From Sulfolobus islandicus Y.N.15.51 (lineage in GTDB: Archaea > Thermoproteota > Thermoprotei_A > Sulfolobales > Sulfolobaceae), in assembly GCF_000022485.1 (NCBI RefSeq), contig NC_012623.1, positions 248,001-312,000 on the forward strand: 64,000 nucleotides of DNA, given 5' to 3'. Positions within the stretch are counted from its first letter, which is position 1, and each line of letters opens with the position of its first letter. The translations under genes were made by a program, and so were the position numbers. The notes under the pieces were generated by a model that searched no databases, was not told where the DNA came from, and worked only from the letters and a program-made list of their open reading frames with translations. Of the stretch, positions 26,639 through 35,525 are shown piece after piece.

Positions 26639-27176
26639 TGACAATAGCTAGTAATAATACCGTCATTAAGTAGAAATAATCAAAATTATATTCAGTCAGT
26701 TTAAAGAGAATTTTATTATTTTTCACAGATAAACAGTACGTAGTTTCCCTTACAATTACCACTATAATAGGTAAAAGGATAAGACTTAGTTTCGAGAGAA
26801 TTGAGAGGGTGAGAAGTATTATAAAATTCATCTGAATTATTGAATTCAAGGTTGACCATTGAATAACGTTTAATATTTTAGGTCTCATATTGCTGGGATA
26901 GTGGAGAACTTTAGCTATTACGAGTTTTATTAGCACGTGTACCAATAAAAGAGAAAACATTATTCCTCTAGTTAATATATTATCGCTAATGTTAAACAAT
27001 ACTGCTATCATAATACCTATCATATAGTATGTAATACTCGATATGATAGGGACTATGTATGATTCATTCACCTTTCTAAATGAGTAAAAATAATAAGAAA
27101 AAAGTAATCCCTTATAGGGATCTAGCCCCTCTACTATCCCTAGGCTAAGGATAGCAATAAGAGTCAGAGGAAGCAT
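26619..27176 (-). CDS. Membrane protein downstream of the SBP56 gene
   Basis: The 185 residues form five to six membrane helices with a possible cleaved or uncleaved signal at the start (MLPLTLIAILSLGIVEGLDPYKG). No family is recognised. It overlaps the upstream selenium-binding-protein-like gene by 32 bases on the same strand, so the two must be translated from one mRNA. A role as membrane partner of that enzyme, for example in receiving electrons or moving its substrate, is only an inference from this arrangement. Confidence 0.55.
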   Translation of the reverse strand: MLPLTLIAILSLGIVEGLDPYKGLLFSYYFYSFRKVNESYIVPIISSITYYMIGIMIAVLFNISDNILTRGIMFSLLLVHVLIKLVIAKVLHYPSNMRPKILNVIQWSTLNSIIQMNFIILLTLSILSKLSLILLPIIVVIVRETTYCLSVKNNKILFKLTEYNFDYFYLMTVLLLAIVIILPLL

Positions 27177-28545
27177 CTCCTCCCCTTAACCTAACTTGAT
27201 GCGACCTAGCCTCTCCAAAATCCACGAAGAACTCCTTATCCACATCTAGACCTCCATCTGGATTAGCATTTAGTTTAACCATCCATCCCTTTAAGCCCTC
27301 TGGATAGAACTGGTTATCCCAAGTACTATAAAGGGAATTGGTAACATAAACTCTTTTTCCATCCCTACTAATTTCAATCATTTGAGGACCTCCAGTAAGT
27401 TTATGACCAGAGGGGTGGTCAGCCCTATGAAAAATACCTCCTAATCTGACCTTTCCAGTAAGTACTGGTTTAAACGGATTACTCACGTCGTACTGCCTAA
27501 TCTCTCCTATACCCCATAAGCTAACGTAAAGGAACTTATCATCAAGGCTTAAGTCTATATCAGTAACTAATGGTGGTACAGCCTTAAATGGTTTTAATAT
27601 CTCCGGCAAACCTCCCTCACTTGGTTCCGCAGGGATTTCAATAACCTTTTCCCCATTCCATTTACCATCTTCGTAGTACCATAACCAGATTGAACTGCTC
27701 AGATCCTTTAGGCTTACTACCATATTTATAAATCCCATGAGTTTAGTTGGATCATGTAGTGGTCTAAGCTCTAATGCCATCCTATTCTCTTCACCAAGGG
27801 TTACGCTTGATACCTTCTTTCTTCTCCTCAAGTCCCAGAAGTGTATCCTATTTCCATATCTATCTTTAAGATGTTCCAATCGAAGCCCGTTCTCAATAGT
27901 GTTTGGCACTGCCCACTCACTAGTTACCATTACTTCATTTGGTAAATTCCACCAGAAATCGTAAGCCAAATATTGGTCACTCCTATCTATCTCCCACTTG
28001 CCTAAAGGTTCAAAACTGTAATGGTCTAACATTAAAATTCCCCCCGGACCCTCACCGTTTTCATTGCCAAAAGCACTTATGTAGATACCATCTGGCCCAC
28101 AATGTACTGTATGTAGCCTACTGTAGCCCGTTACTTTCTTAACCTCCTCTGGTTCTATAGTTTTAACTATATTAGGCTGTCTAGGGTTTAATTTTGTATC
28201 TACTATATAAATCCTTGAGGAACGTAAACCGGGTACAACTAAGAATCTTCTCTCAAAATTTGGTCTTCCATTAGGGCATAAGGCGGAACTACAAGCATTC
28301 CAACCAAAATGGTGCAGCTCATCATTGACATATGATAATTCAACCTTATGGATTACCTTAGAATAAGTTTCCGATTCAGGCTTTACATCAACTACTGCTA
28401 TGAAATCTGGCCTATTTATTCCAGTTCCAGTGTATAAGCAAGCAACATAAGCTAAGTCCTCTGGAGGTGATTTCATGGCCATCTTTGGAGATGGATAAAA
28501 CGTTGGATCTCTCTTAAAGGGAGCAAAAACTGACGGTAATTCCAT
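27145..28545 (-). CDS. Selenium-binding protein SBP56 family (methanethiol oxidase-like)
   Basis: The 466-residue protein has the SBP56 features DLAYVACLYTGTGINRPDFIAVVDV near residue 30, DELHHFGWNACSSAL near 75 with the metal-binding histidines and the conserved cysteine, RLHTVHCGPDGIYISAFGN, WVPNEVMVTSEW-like FWWNLPNEVMVTSEWA, and the C-terminal HPSGHKLTGGPQMIEISRDGKRVYVTNSLYSTWD. It is a seven-bladed propeller. Bacterial and human members oxidise methanethiol to H2S, H2O2 and formaldehyde, so a part in sulfur metabolism is likely. No signal peptide is seen. The membrane protein downstream overlaps it. Confidence 0.88.
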   Translation of the reverse strand: MELPSVFAPFKRDPTFYPSPKMAMKSPPEDLAYVACLYTGTGINRPDFIAVVDVKPESETYSKVIHKVELSYVNDELHHFGWNACSSALCPNGRPNFERRFLVVPGLRSSRIYIVDTKLNPRQPNIVKTIEPEEVKKVTGYSRLHTVHCGPDGIYISAFGNENGEGPGGILMLDHYSFEPLGKWEIDRSDQYLAYDFWWNLPNEVMVTSEWAVPNTIENGLRLEHLKDRYGNRIHFWDLRRRKKVSSVTLGEENRMALELRPLHDPTKLMGFINMVVSLKDLSSSIWLWYYEDGKWNGEKVIEIPAEPSEGGLPEILKPFKAVPPLVTDIDLSLDDKFLYVSLWGIGEIRQYDVSNPFKPVLTGKVRLGGIFHRADHPSGHKLTGGPQMIEISRDGKRVYVTNSLYSTWDNQFYPEGLKGWMVKLNANPDGGLDVDKEFFVDFGEARSHQVRLRGGDASSDSYCYP

Positions 28546-28594
28546 TAAAGTTATTTTGTATCTAAACCTTATAAAGTTTTATTATTTGTGTAAA

Positions 28595-29038
28595 TTATTG
28601 AGGTTGAACATTCATGTTAATTTTCTTATCCCTTATTATGTACCACGTTCCCAATCCAATCGCCCCAAGACTTCCCTCAACGTCTTTAAAAGTAATCTCC
28701 ACTGCAACTGCAGTTCTACCTTTTCTTATTACATTTGCTTCAACAGTAAACGGCCCCCTATACATTGGCTCTAGGAAATTTACCTTTAGTTCTTGTGTTA
28801 CCTGATCCATTCCATCGTTTATTGATAGAACTGCCAATCCACCTGTGTAGTCTATGGACGCAACTATCATTCCACCATTTAGAATATTTCCCCTTCTTGT
28901 CAGCTCCTTCTTGAACGGTATTTGTGTTTTAGCATATCCCTCCTTTATCTCTAAAATTTTCACACCTAAATAATGAAATACATAATCGCTATCGTATCTC
29001 TGTAAAATTTTTTCAATATCATAGTTTTGAGAATCCAT
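28595..29038 (-). CDS. PaaI-type hotdog thioesterase
   Basis: The 147 residues form one hotdog domain. The stretch [26 protein letters not shown] matches the PaaI-type HG..A.l.D..g...a pattern, with asparagine at the position often taken by histidine, and [33 protein letters not shown] is the typical sheet part. Such enzymes release acids from acyl-CoA. It lies 75 bases downstream of acetyl-CoA synthetase on the same strand, which suggests a role in controlling acyl-CoA pools. Confidence 0.8.
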   Translation of the reverse strand: MDSQNYDIEKILQRYDSDYVFHYLGVKILEIKEGYAKTQIPFKKELTRRGNILNGGMIVASIDYTGGLAVLSINDGMDQVTQELKVNFLEPMYRGPFTVEANVIRKGRTAVAVEITFKDVEGSLGAIGLGTWYIIRDKKINMNVQPQ

Positions 29039-29112
29039 TGATATAATAATGTATAAGCATTCTTAAAAATCTACCTATATAGAATTATAAAAAAATATTA
29101 ATTTCTTGTATC

Positions 29113-31113
29113 TTATTTGTTAATCTTTTCAAACTCTGCCTTAAACTCCTCTAAAGCTTTTTTAATCTCCTCTACAGAAGCCTCATCCTCCAGTGCAGTT
29201 ATATCTCCCACTTCTGCCCTAGTTGCAACAGCCCTTACAACTCTTCTCATTATCTTTCCACTTCTCGTTTTAGGCAACTTACCCACGAAGAATATCTTAT
29301 CTATAGTAGCTATAGGTCCCACCTTATCTCTTACCGTCTTCAGTATCTCTTGTGAAAGCTGCGTATTAGGTGTATAACCTTGCCTCAAAATTACAAACGC
29401 ATAAGGCACCTCTCCCTTAACTGGGTCTGGGACTCCAATTACCGCTGCTTCCGCAACTGCAGGATGCTCAATCAAAGCTGATTCTAACTCATATGTACCT
29501 AGCCTATGCCCAGCTACCTTGATAACTTCATCAGCCCTCCCTAATATCCAGAAGTATCCATCCTTGTCCTTAACAGCGTAATCACCAACATAGAACATTC
29601 CAGGGAATCTACTCCAATACGCCTTCACGTATCTTTCAGGATCCTTGTAAATTGTTAATGGCATTCCAGGCCACGGATTCTTTATAACAAGATATCCTCT
29701 TTCCTCAAGGTTAACTTGTTTCCCATCTTCATTAACTACATCTGGCTCAATTCCCAATATTGGTGGGCCATTTGTCCCAGGTTTCATTGGCACAAGATAC
29801 AATCCTGGTAAATGAGATATTAGAATACCTCCAGTCTCAGTCATCCACCAAGTGCTTCCAAATGGTACCTCCTCTCTACCGACTAATTTCCATAGCCACT
29901 CCCAAGCTTCCGGATTTATTGGTTCACCTACAGAATGCATTAGCCTAACAGTGGAGGTAATGTGAGCCTTAACCCAATTATCACCATATTTCATGAAGCT
30001 TCTAATTGCAGTGGGTGAGGTATAAAGGATTGTGATCCCATACCTTTCAATTATCGATACCCACCTATCCGGTTGTGGATAATCCAAGGCTCCTTCATAC
30101 ATTATTTCAGTTGCTCCTTCCATTAATGGTCCAAACACAATGTAGGAGTGTCCAGTAACCCATCCTATATCTGCGGTACACCAGTAAATGTCGTCATCCC
30201 TTATATCGAATACCCACTTCATTGTAGCGTGTAATAATGTCATATACCCTCCAATATCGTGGACTATACCCTTAGGTTTTCCAGTGGTTCCAGAGGTGTA
30301 GAGTATATATAACGGGTCTTCAGATTTCATCCTTTCTGGTTCAACGTAAACATTTTGTGGAATGTCCTTGATTACTTCATCAAAGTACTTATCCCTACCT
30401 TCAACCATGTTGACCTTATTACCTATCCTTCTAACTACTATTACATCCTTTATTGTTGGGGTCTTCTCCAAAGCCTTATCTACAATTCCCTTTAAGTCAA
30501 CAACTTTACCCCTTCTCCATCCACCATCTGCGGTAATTAGTAACTTGGCTTCGGCGTCATTAATCCTACTTGCCAATGCGTCAGCGCTAAATCCTGAGAA
30601 CACCACCGTAAAGACTACTCCGATCCTAGCAGCAGCTAACATGAATATTGGTAATTCCGGTATCATTGGAAGGTAAATCGCTATTGCATCACCTTTCTTT
30701 AACCCGTATTTCTCCTTCAAGAGATAGGCTACTCGATTAACTTCCCTATATAGATCGTAATATGTTAACTTCCTAACCTCCTTTGGGTTTCCCTTCTCGT
30801 CCACTGGTTCTCCTTCCCATATTATGGCAACCTTATTCTTCCTCCAGCTCTTAACGTGCCTATCTACAGTTAGATAAGAGGCGTTAAGCTCTCCACCTAC
30901 GAACCACTTATAGAATGGAGGATTACTATCGTCTAGTGTTTTCTCCCATGGTTTGAACCAGTCAATTTCCGAGGCTACAGATGCCCAAAATTGTTTGTAA
31001 TCTTTTACCGTTTGGCTGTGAATCTCTTTATACGTAGTTATACTTACTAGCCTATTTAAATTCAGTTTTGGGTTTATCTTTTGATCAAAAGGTAGAGCCC
31101 ACGTTACTGACAT
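29113..31113 (-). CDS. acsA: Acetyl-CoA synthetase (AMP-forming)
   Basis: The 666-residue enzyme activates acetate to acetyl-AMP and then acetyl-CoA in the cytoplasm. The N-terminal ACAS domain is present (YKQFWASVASEIDWFKPWEK). The adenylation motif is YTSGTTGKPKGIVHD near residue 272. The core has STWWMTETGG and YFWILGRADEVIKVAGHR, and the C-terminal KTRSGKIMRR holds the lysine whose acetylation shuts off bacterial homologues. The divergent gene at 31207 encodes an acetate-type transporter, so the two form an acetate uptake and activation pair with a shared promoter region. The ATG at 31113 has a TATA-like TTATATAA only a few bases upstream on the plus strand. Confidence 0.92.
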   Translation of the reverse strand: MSVTWALPFDQKINPKLNLNRLVSITTYKEIHSQTVKDYKQFWASVASEIDWFKPWEKTLDDSNPPFYKWFVGGELNASYLTVDRHVKSWRKNKVAIIWEGEPVDEKGNPKEVRKLTYYDLYREVNRVAYLLKEKYGLKKGDAIAIYLPMIPELPIFMLAAARIGVVFTVVFSGFSADALASRINDAEAKLLITADGGWRRGKVVDLKGIVDKALEKTPTIKDVIVVRRIGNKVNMVEGRDKYFDEVIKDIPQNVYVEPERMKSEDPLYILYTSGTTGKPKGIVHDIGGYMTLLHATMKWVFDIRDDDIYWCTADIGWVTGHSYIVFGPLMEGATEIMYEGALDYPQPDRWVSIIERYGITILYTSPTAIRSFMKYGDNWVKAHITSTVRLMHSVGEPINPEAWEWLWKLVGREEVPFGSTWWMTETGGILISHLPGLYLVPMKPGTNGPPILGIEPDVVNEDGKQVNLEERGYLVIKNPWPGMPLTIYKDPERYVKAYWSRFPGMFYVGDYAVKDKDGYFWILGRADEVIKVAGHRLGTYELESALIEHPAVAEAAVIGVPDPVKGEVPYAFVILRQGYTPNTQLSQEILKTVRDKVGPIATIDKIFFVGKLPKTRSGKIMRRVVRAVATRAEVGDITALEDEASVEEIKKALEEFKAEFEKINK

Positions 31114-31133
31114 ATGTTATATAATGGAATTCT

Positions 31134-31172
31134 AGGTAATAAATGTTAAGTAGAATACTGTAAGGTAATAAA
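31134..31172. promoter_or_regulatory. Direct repeat in the acsA/acetate transporter divergent promoter
   Basis: AGGTAATAAA occurs at 31134-31143 and again at 31163-31172, 29 bases apart, that is, close to three helical turns. The repeats lie between the divergent genes for acetyl-CoA synthetase and the acetate transporter. The second copy directly precedes TTTATAAG, a TATA candidate for the transporter. A repressor or activator bound to both copies could control both genes; no regulator gene is adjacent. Confidence 0.4.
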
Positions 31173-31206
31173 CTTTATAAGTATATTATTGCTATATAAA
31201 AATGCT

Positions 31207-31767
31207 ATGACAGAACAAAAAAGGGCAAATCCAGCCCCCTTAGGACTTTCTGGTTTCGCACTAACTACACTCGTGTTATCTACCTTCAATGCAGGGTTAA
31301 TAACACAAGGGGCATCTGTTGTGTTGGGACTAGCAGCGTTTTATGGAGGATTGGCTCAACTACTAGCCGGAATATTGGAATGGAGGGCAGGGAACACTTT
31401 TGGCTATACTGCCTTCTTTACTTATGGTGCATTTTGGGAGTGGTATTTCCTAACTGCGGGAGGATTTTTTGGAGGAGTCACACCTCAAGCTATAGGCTTG
31501 GTATTAATTGCGTTTGGAATCTTTACGCTAGCAATGTGGTTTGGCACGTTTAAGGCAAATCTAGGATTATTCATGACATTTCTATTACTGTGGATAACGT
31601 TCTTCCTACTTGGAGTAGGAGCTATGATTGGAAATGTTGGATTATCCCATGCCGGTGGATATGTAGGAATATTAACGGCAATTGCAGCCTGGTATACTGG
31701 ACTCGCTATTGTAGTAGCTGAGAGCTTAGGCAAGAGTCCTCCAGTAGGAAGACCAATAATGAAATAA
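31207..31767 (+). CDS. Acetate transporter, GPR1/FUN34/YaaH (SatP) family
   Basis: The protein of about 186 residues carries the family signature [14 protein letters not shown] at its N-terminus and has six membrane helices. Members move acetate or succinate across the membrane with protons, and the neighbour acetyl-CoA synthetase supports acetate. I prefer the ATG at 31207 over the TTG at 31189, because the TATA element TTTATAAG near 31174 places transcription start about at 31200. The central [20 protein letters not shown] segment is also typical. The C-terminus is short and cytoplasmic. Confidence 0.88.
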   Translation: MTEQKRANPAPLGLSGFALTTLVLSTFNAGLITQGASVVLGLAAFYGGLAQLLAGILEWRAGNTFGYTAFFTYGAFWEWYFLTAGGFFGGVTPQAIGLVLIAFGIFTLAMWFGTFKANLGLFMTFLLLWITFFLLGVGAMIGNVGLSHAGGYVGILTAIAAWYTGLAIVVAESLGKSPPVGRPIMK

Positions 31768-31796
31768 AAAATTATTTACATTTTTTAGCTTGAATC

Positions 31797-32111
31797 TTAT
31801 TGTAGTAATTTTTTCATTAATTCATAAAAGTTTTCATAAGGATGAATTGCGGTTACTTCTATTGTTAGTGAATGACCGAGCTCTTTAACTATTGGTAGGG
31901 TCTCTAAAATCCCGTCTAATTCCTCATGAGAGTTAACATCTATTATTGCTACAACCTCTCTTCTTCCAGTTACCTTATACAAACCCTTTATCTTCCCAGC
32001 CTTAACTGCTGGCATTGCTGCCTCAGCTTCTCTTTTCCATATTTCCATTAACTGCTTTTGCGTTATATTAGTTGGTTGTTTTATCTTAAACCATAGAAGG
32101 AATAGCATCAA
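31797..32111 (-). CDS. Muconolactone isomerase-like small protein
   Basis: The 104 residues show the ferredoxin-like alpha/beta fold of the muconolactone delta-isomerase family, with MLFLLWFKIKQP at the start, WKREAEAAMPAVKAGKIKGLYKVTGRREVVAIIDVNSHEELDGIL in the middle and LPIVKELGHSLTIEVTAIHPYENF near the end. True CatC enzymes act in catechol degradation, but archaeal members often have no such pathway around them, and none is seen here. The biochemical role is therefore open. It is convergent with the acetate transporter. Confidence 0.72.
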   Translation of the reverse strand: MMLFLLWFKIKQPTNITQKQLMEIWKREAEAAMPAVKAGKIKGLYKVTGRREVVAIIDVNSHEELDGILETLPIVKELGHSLTIEVTAIHPYENFYELMKKLLQ

Positions 32112-32168
32112 ATAATATTAAGTTTAGTTACTTATAAATTGATTTGTTTGTTTGTAAGTGAATTATAT

Positions 32169-32510
32169 CTACTTATATTTTTGTCCTCTCTCAAATCCAT
32201 AAAGTACTGAAAAATTAGATACGATTCCAATTGCCAAAAGGAGATGAATTATGGAGATTATTGGAGAAGCGTTTATGGTATATAGATACCCTAATGCGCC
32301 AGTAATCACTATCAATCCAATATTTCCTGCAAGGATTCTCTTTTCCATTTGTAGTTTTACCCTAAAATAACCATAGATCGCTAGTGCTAAAAGTATAATT
32401 GCAACCAAGACGTGAAGTAGCAATAGATAAGGAGAGTTGTAAAAAACGATTATATTTCCTAAAAGTGTTTGTAAAATAGCTATTCCAGCACTAACTAGCC
32501 ATATGTTCAA
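32169..32510 (-). CDS. Four-helix membrane protein, possibly compact CtaA-like
   Basis: The 113 residues form four membrane helices in two similar halves. Each half has a histidine in a comparable position: H33 in LLLLHVLVAIILLALAI and H88 in IISIIHLLLAIGIVSNF. Half-size heme A synthases of archaea such as Aeropyrum also have four helices and paired histidines, so a heme-binding, CtaA-like or cytochrome b-like role is possible. The similarity is weak and the cysteine loop of CtaA is absent. The stop overlaps the start region of the DsrE-like gene upstream by 4 bases, so the two are probably co-transcribed. Confidence 0.5.
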   Translation of the reverse strand: MNIWLVSAGIAILQTLLGNIIVFYNSPYLLLLHVLVAIILLALAIYGYFRVKLQMEKRILAGNIGLIVITGALGYLYTINASPIISIIHLLLAIGIVSNFSVLYGFERGQKYK

Positions 32511-32839
32511 AACGTTATTACCTCATATCCTTGATTGACGTAATAGGATACTCTCTCACCGGCTGGCATCAATGACACTCCTAAATTCTCTAGATGTGGC
32601 TTTATGTTCATTGCCTGCGCAACTCCTATGCAAGCAGAGTCTACTATTTTATTTTGAAGGAGCTCTTGGAACATGTTTTTCATATCGCCATCCAATTGTG
32701 TTAATTTCTTCTGACTTGGTCCGAAATATATCACTTTAACGTCTTCATATCTCTTATTTTTCACTGAGTTATAAGCCATTCTCATTGCTAGATCGAACTT
32801 CTCGTCTCCAGACATTATTAAGAAGAGGACTTTTGCCAT
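32507..32839 (-). CDS. DsrE-like protein
   Basis: The protein of about 110 residues has the DsrE/TusD-like Rossmann-type fold: MAKVLFLIMSGDEKFDLAMRMAYNSVKNKRYEDVKVIYFGPSQKKL, then a helical part and ACIGVAQAMNIKPHLENLGVSLMPAGE, ending in YVNQGYEVITF. DsrE-like proteins take part in sulfur relay or are of unknown function. A cysteine is present in DSACIGVAQ, at a position used for persulfide in some relatives. I chose the ATG at 32839 over the GTG at 32860, because homologues normally start MAKV. It is followed by the four-helix membrane protein. Confidence 0.65.
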   Translation of the reverse strand: MAKVLFLIMSGDEKFDLAMRMAYNSVKNKRYEDVKVIYFGPSQKKLTQLDGDMKNMFQELLQNKIVDSACIGVAQAMNIKPHLENLGVSLMPAGERVSYYVNQGYEVITF

Positions 32840-32870
32840 ATTTTCATCTTTTAAAATCACATTAAAAAGT

Positions 32871-33695
32871 TTAACTTAATAATGTTCTTGATCTAGAGAT
32901 TAAAATTCCCAAAAACATCAAGAAAATGCCGAATAACTGTATAGGAAAAGGTAAAACGTGGTACAGTAGGAACTCTACTAGAGTAGTTAGAATAGGCACA
33001 GAGAAGCTGAGAACTGTTACCTTAGGTATCTTCTCAGCCTTAACCATCATGTTCCAAAGGAAGAAGGAAATGGCCCCACCTAAAGTTGAAGTATACGCGA
33101 TTCCTATATAAAATTCTGGGTTTGGATCAATGTTATGGTGTATTGGGAGTAGTAATGCTAGGATTATGCTACCTATCGAGAATTGACTTGCATTTACTGT
33201 TATAGGATCGTAACCCTTTAATTTTCTGTAGAAAACTGTAAATAACCCCCAAAATAGGGCATTGACGATAGTTATAATTGAACCAAATAGTGTAAGACCA
33301 TGAACCAATGGTAAACCGTATAAAATTACGCCTGAGAAACCTATTACTACTCCAACAATCTCAAGTACCGCGGGTCTTTCCAATAAGATGATAAAGGAAA
33401 TGGGTATTGAAAACAAGGGCATTGTATAGCTTAGCACAGCTGACTCAGCTGGGCTTACATAAAGTAAACCATACGCCCATAATAATGATGATACTGTAGT
33501 GTAAACTGCCAATTGTATTACGTCTCTGTTAAAGATAATCTTTCCCCTACTAATTGATAAAAATATAATAGAAGAGATAACATACCTAATGAGATTGAAA
33601 AAGATAGGTGACGAAAACGTTATAGCATCCTTTGAGAAGTAGTAGTTAAATGACGTTATTGTTACATAAGGTAGCAGGTATTTTAATATTTTCAC
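32871..33695 (-). CDS. EamA/DMT-superfamily transporter
   Basis: The 274 residues form ten membrane helices made of two EamA repeats (LIRYVISSIIFLSISRGK near 38 in the first, NASQFSIGSIILALLLPI near 165 in the second). Such carriers move amino acids, sugars or other small metabolites, mostly outward; the substrate is not readable. The start is at 33695 and the promoter region is shared with the divergent malic enzyme gene. Its stop lies 11 bases from the possible GTG start of the DsrE-like gene, so it may be the first gene of that transcript. Confidence 0.82.
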   Translation of the reverse strand: MKILKYLLPYVTITSFNYYFSKDAITFSSPIFFNLIRYVISSIIFLSISRGKIIFNRDVIQLAVYTTVSSLLWAYGLLYVSPAESAVLSYTMPLFSIPISFIILLERPAVLEIVGVVIGFSGVILYGLPLVHGLTLFGSIITIVNALFWGLFTVFYRKLKGYDPITVNASQFSIGSIILALLLPIHHNIDPNPEFYIGIAYTSTLGGAISFFLWNMMVKAEKIPKVTVLSFSVPILTTLVEFLLYHVLPFPIQLFGIFLMFLGILISRSRTLLS

Positions 33696-33782
33696 GTGCT
33701 AAATGTTTGGGAGTAAACTTTAAAGTTACCTAACAAAAGTCAGTGTATTCATTTATAAATTTGTTTTATGATATATTTTTTC

Positions 33783-35066
33783 ATGGTTGATGCTGTAGAA
33801 CTGTCAAGGAAATACGAGGGAAAAATTGAGATATATCCGAAAGTTCCTATCACCTCTTATAACGATTTCGCTCTCATATACACCCCAGGTGTTGCTGAGG
33901 TATCTAAGGCGATTTATAAGGATCCGGATAAGAGCTTTGAGTTAACAAGTAGGTGGAACACGATAGCAGTAGTAACAGACGGAACTAGGGTTTTGGGATT
34001 AGGAAATATTGGCCCAACTGCAGCAATGCCAGTGATGGAAGGGAAATCTCTATTGTTCAAATACTTAGGAGGAGTTGACGCAATACCTTTGCCAATTAAC
34101 GTAAAGAGTGCAGATGAGTTCACAAATGTTGTAAAAGCTCTGGAAACGTCCTTTGGCGGGATTAATCTTGAAGATATTGAGTCACCAAAGTGTTTCTATA
34201 TTCTGGAAAAATTGCAATCCATGTTGAATATTCCAGTATGGCATGATGATCAACAAGGTACTGCGGCAGCTATCCTAGCAGGGTTGATTAATGCGATGAT
34301 ATTAACCAATAAAGACCCTAAGGAAAGTAAAGTCGTATTTTACGGAGCTGGAGCATCAAATATTGCAGCAGCTAGAATTTTAGCTAAATATGGATTCAAA
34401 TACGAAAATATTGTAATGATTGATAGCAAAGGTCCATTGTATGCTGATAGAGAGGACGTAGATCACTTAATGTTACATCATAAGTGGAAGTACGAATTGG
34501 CTATAAAGACGAATAAATGGGAAGCTAAGGAGATAAAGGACGCGTTTAGTGGCGCAGATGCAGTAGTTGCGGCATCTACTCCAGGTCCCAATGTAATAAA
34601 GAAGGAATGGATAAGTCTGATGAATAAGGAGGCAATAGTCTTTGCCTTAGCCAATCCAGTTCCAGAGATATGGCCGCAAGACGCTAAGGAGGCAGGAGCG
34701 AAGATTGTTGCAACGGGTAGAAGTGATTTCCCTAACCAAGTTAATAACTCCCTAATTTTCCCGGCAATATTTAGGGGAGTTTTGGATAGTAGAGCAAAGG
34801 CGATAACAGATGAGATGACGATTGCAGCCTCTGAGGCTCTAGCTAAATACGCTAGGGATAGGGGGATAAATGAGAACTACATAATACCTAGAATGGATGA
34901 ATGGGAGGCGTTTTATGAGGAAGCAGCAGCAGTGGCTAGTAAGGCAGTAGAATTAGGGTTAGCTAGAGTTAAAAAGAGTAGAGAAGAGTTCAGGGAAATC
35001 GCTAAGGAGAGAATAATAAGGGCTAGGAAGATAATGAATTTGGTGATATCCACATGGTCACCATAA
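33783..35066 (+). CDS. Malic enzyme (NAD(P)-dependent, oxaloacetate-decarboxylating)
   Basis: The protein of about 427 residues converts malate to pyruvate and CO2. [20 protein letters not shown] begins the protein, [20 protein letters not shown] is the malic N domain, [16 protein letters not shown] carries metal-binding aspartates, and [18 protein letters not shown] is the nucleotide-binding loop; the ANPVPEIWP and [15 protein letters not shown] segments are also typical. I prefer the ATG at 33783 to that at 33768, since TTTATAAATTT at about 33751 would start transcription near 33780 and make the gene leaderless. The GNAT gene overlaps its end by 13 bases. Confidence 0.92.
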   Translation: MVDAVELSRKYEGKIEIYPKVPITSYNDFALIYTPGVAEVSKAIYKDPDKSFELTSRWNTIAVVTDGTRVLGLGNIGPTAAMPVMEGKSLLFKYLGGVDAIPLPINVKSADEFTNVVKALETSFGGINLEDIESPKCFYILEKLQSMLNIPVWHDDQQGTAAAILAGLINAMILTNKDPKESKVVFYGAGASNIAAARILAKYGFKYENIVMIDSKGPLYADREDVDHLMLHHKWKYELAIKTNKWEAKEIKDAFSGADAVVAASTPGPNVIKKEWISLMNKEAIVFALANPVPEIWPQDAKEAGAKIVATGRSDFPNQVNNSLIFPAIFRGVLDSRAKAITDEMTIAASEALAKYARDRGINENYIIPRMDEWEAFYEEAAAVASKAVELGLARVKKSREEFREIAKERIIRARKIMNLVISTWSP

Positions 35067-35518
35067 GGAGGGCTACTAAAGAGGACGTCAAAACGTTAAT
35101 AGATTTTTTCAGTAGGATGTATAGGTTAAACAGCGAATTCGATCCACTACTATTGACTCCAGAGAATTTGGAGGAAAGGATTAACAAAGTGGTAGAGAAG
35201 AGTCTTGAAGATCAAAATGAGATGATAGTAGTAGCGGAAGATCAAGGTAGGATAGTTGGCGCTGCCAGGGTTTTAATAATAGATAGGATATTTTATACAC
35301 CGGAAAAGGAAGCATTAATTAGGGAGTTTTACGTACATCCTTCATACAGAAGGCAGGGAGTAGGTAATGAGATAGTAAATTTCATAATAAGCGAGTTGAA
35401 AGAGAGGGGAATAGAGATACTAGGAGCTGAATTCCCTTCTAGAAATTTAATAGCAATTTCGTTCTATAGAAAAATGGGCTTCAGAGAAATATATTGTGAA
35501 TTCGTTAAGAAAATTTAA
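35054..35518 (+). CDS. GNAT-family N-acetyltransferase
   Basis: The 154 residues show the GNAT fold: [22 protein letters not shown] at the start, [16 protein letters not shown] in the central sheet, [22 protein letters not shown] carrying the acetyl-CoA loop (RRQGVG), and a C-terminal [15 protein letters not shown]. It transfers an acetyl group to an amine, but the acceptor cannot be told; no RimI-like features are evident. It overlaps malic enzyme by 13 bases on the same strand, so it is co-translated with it. Malic enzyme can be a target of lysine acetylation in other organisms, but a link here would be speculation. Confidence 0.88.
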   Translation: MVTIRRATKEDVKTLIDFFSRMYRLNSEFDPLLLTPENLEERINKVVEKSLEDQNEMIVVAEDQGRIVGAARVLIIDRIFYTPEKEALIREFYVHPSYRRQGVGNEIVNFIISELKERGIEILGAEFPSRNLIAISFYRKMGFREIYCEFVKKI

Positions 35519-35525
35519 CCATTTT

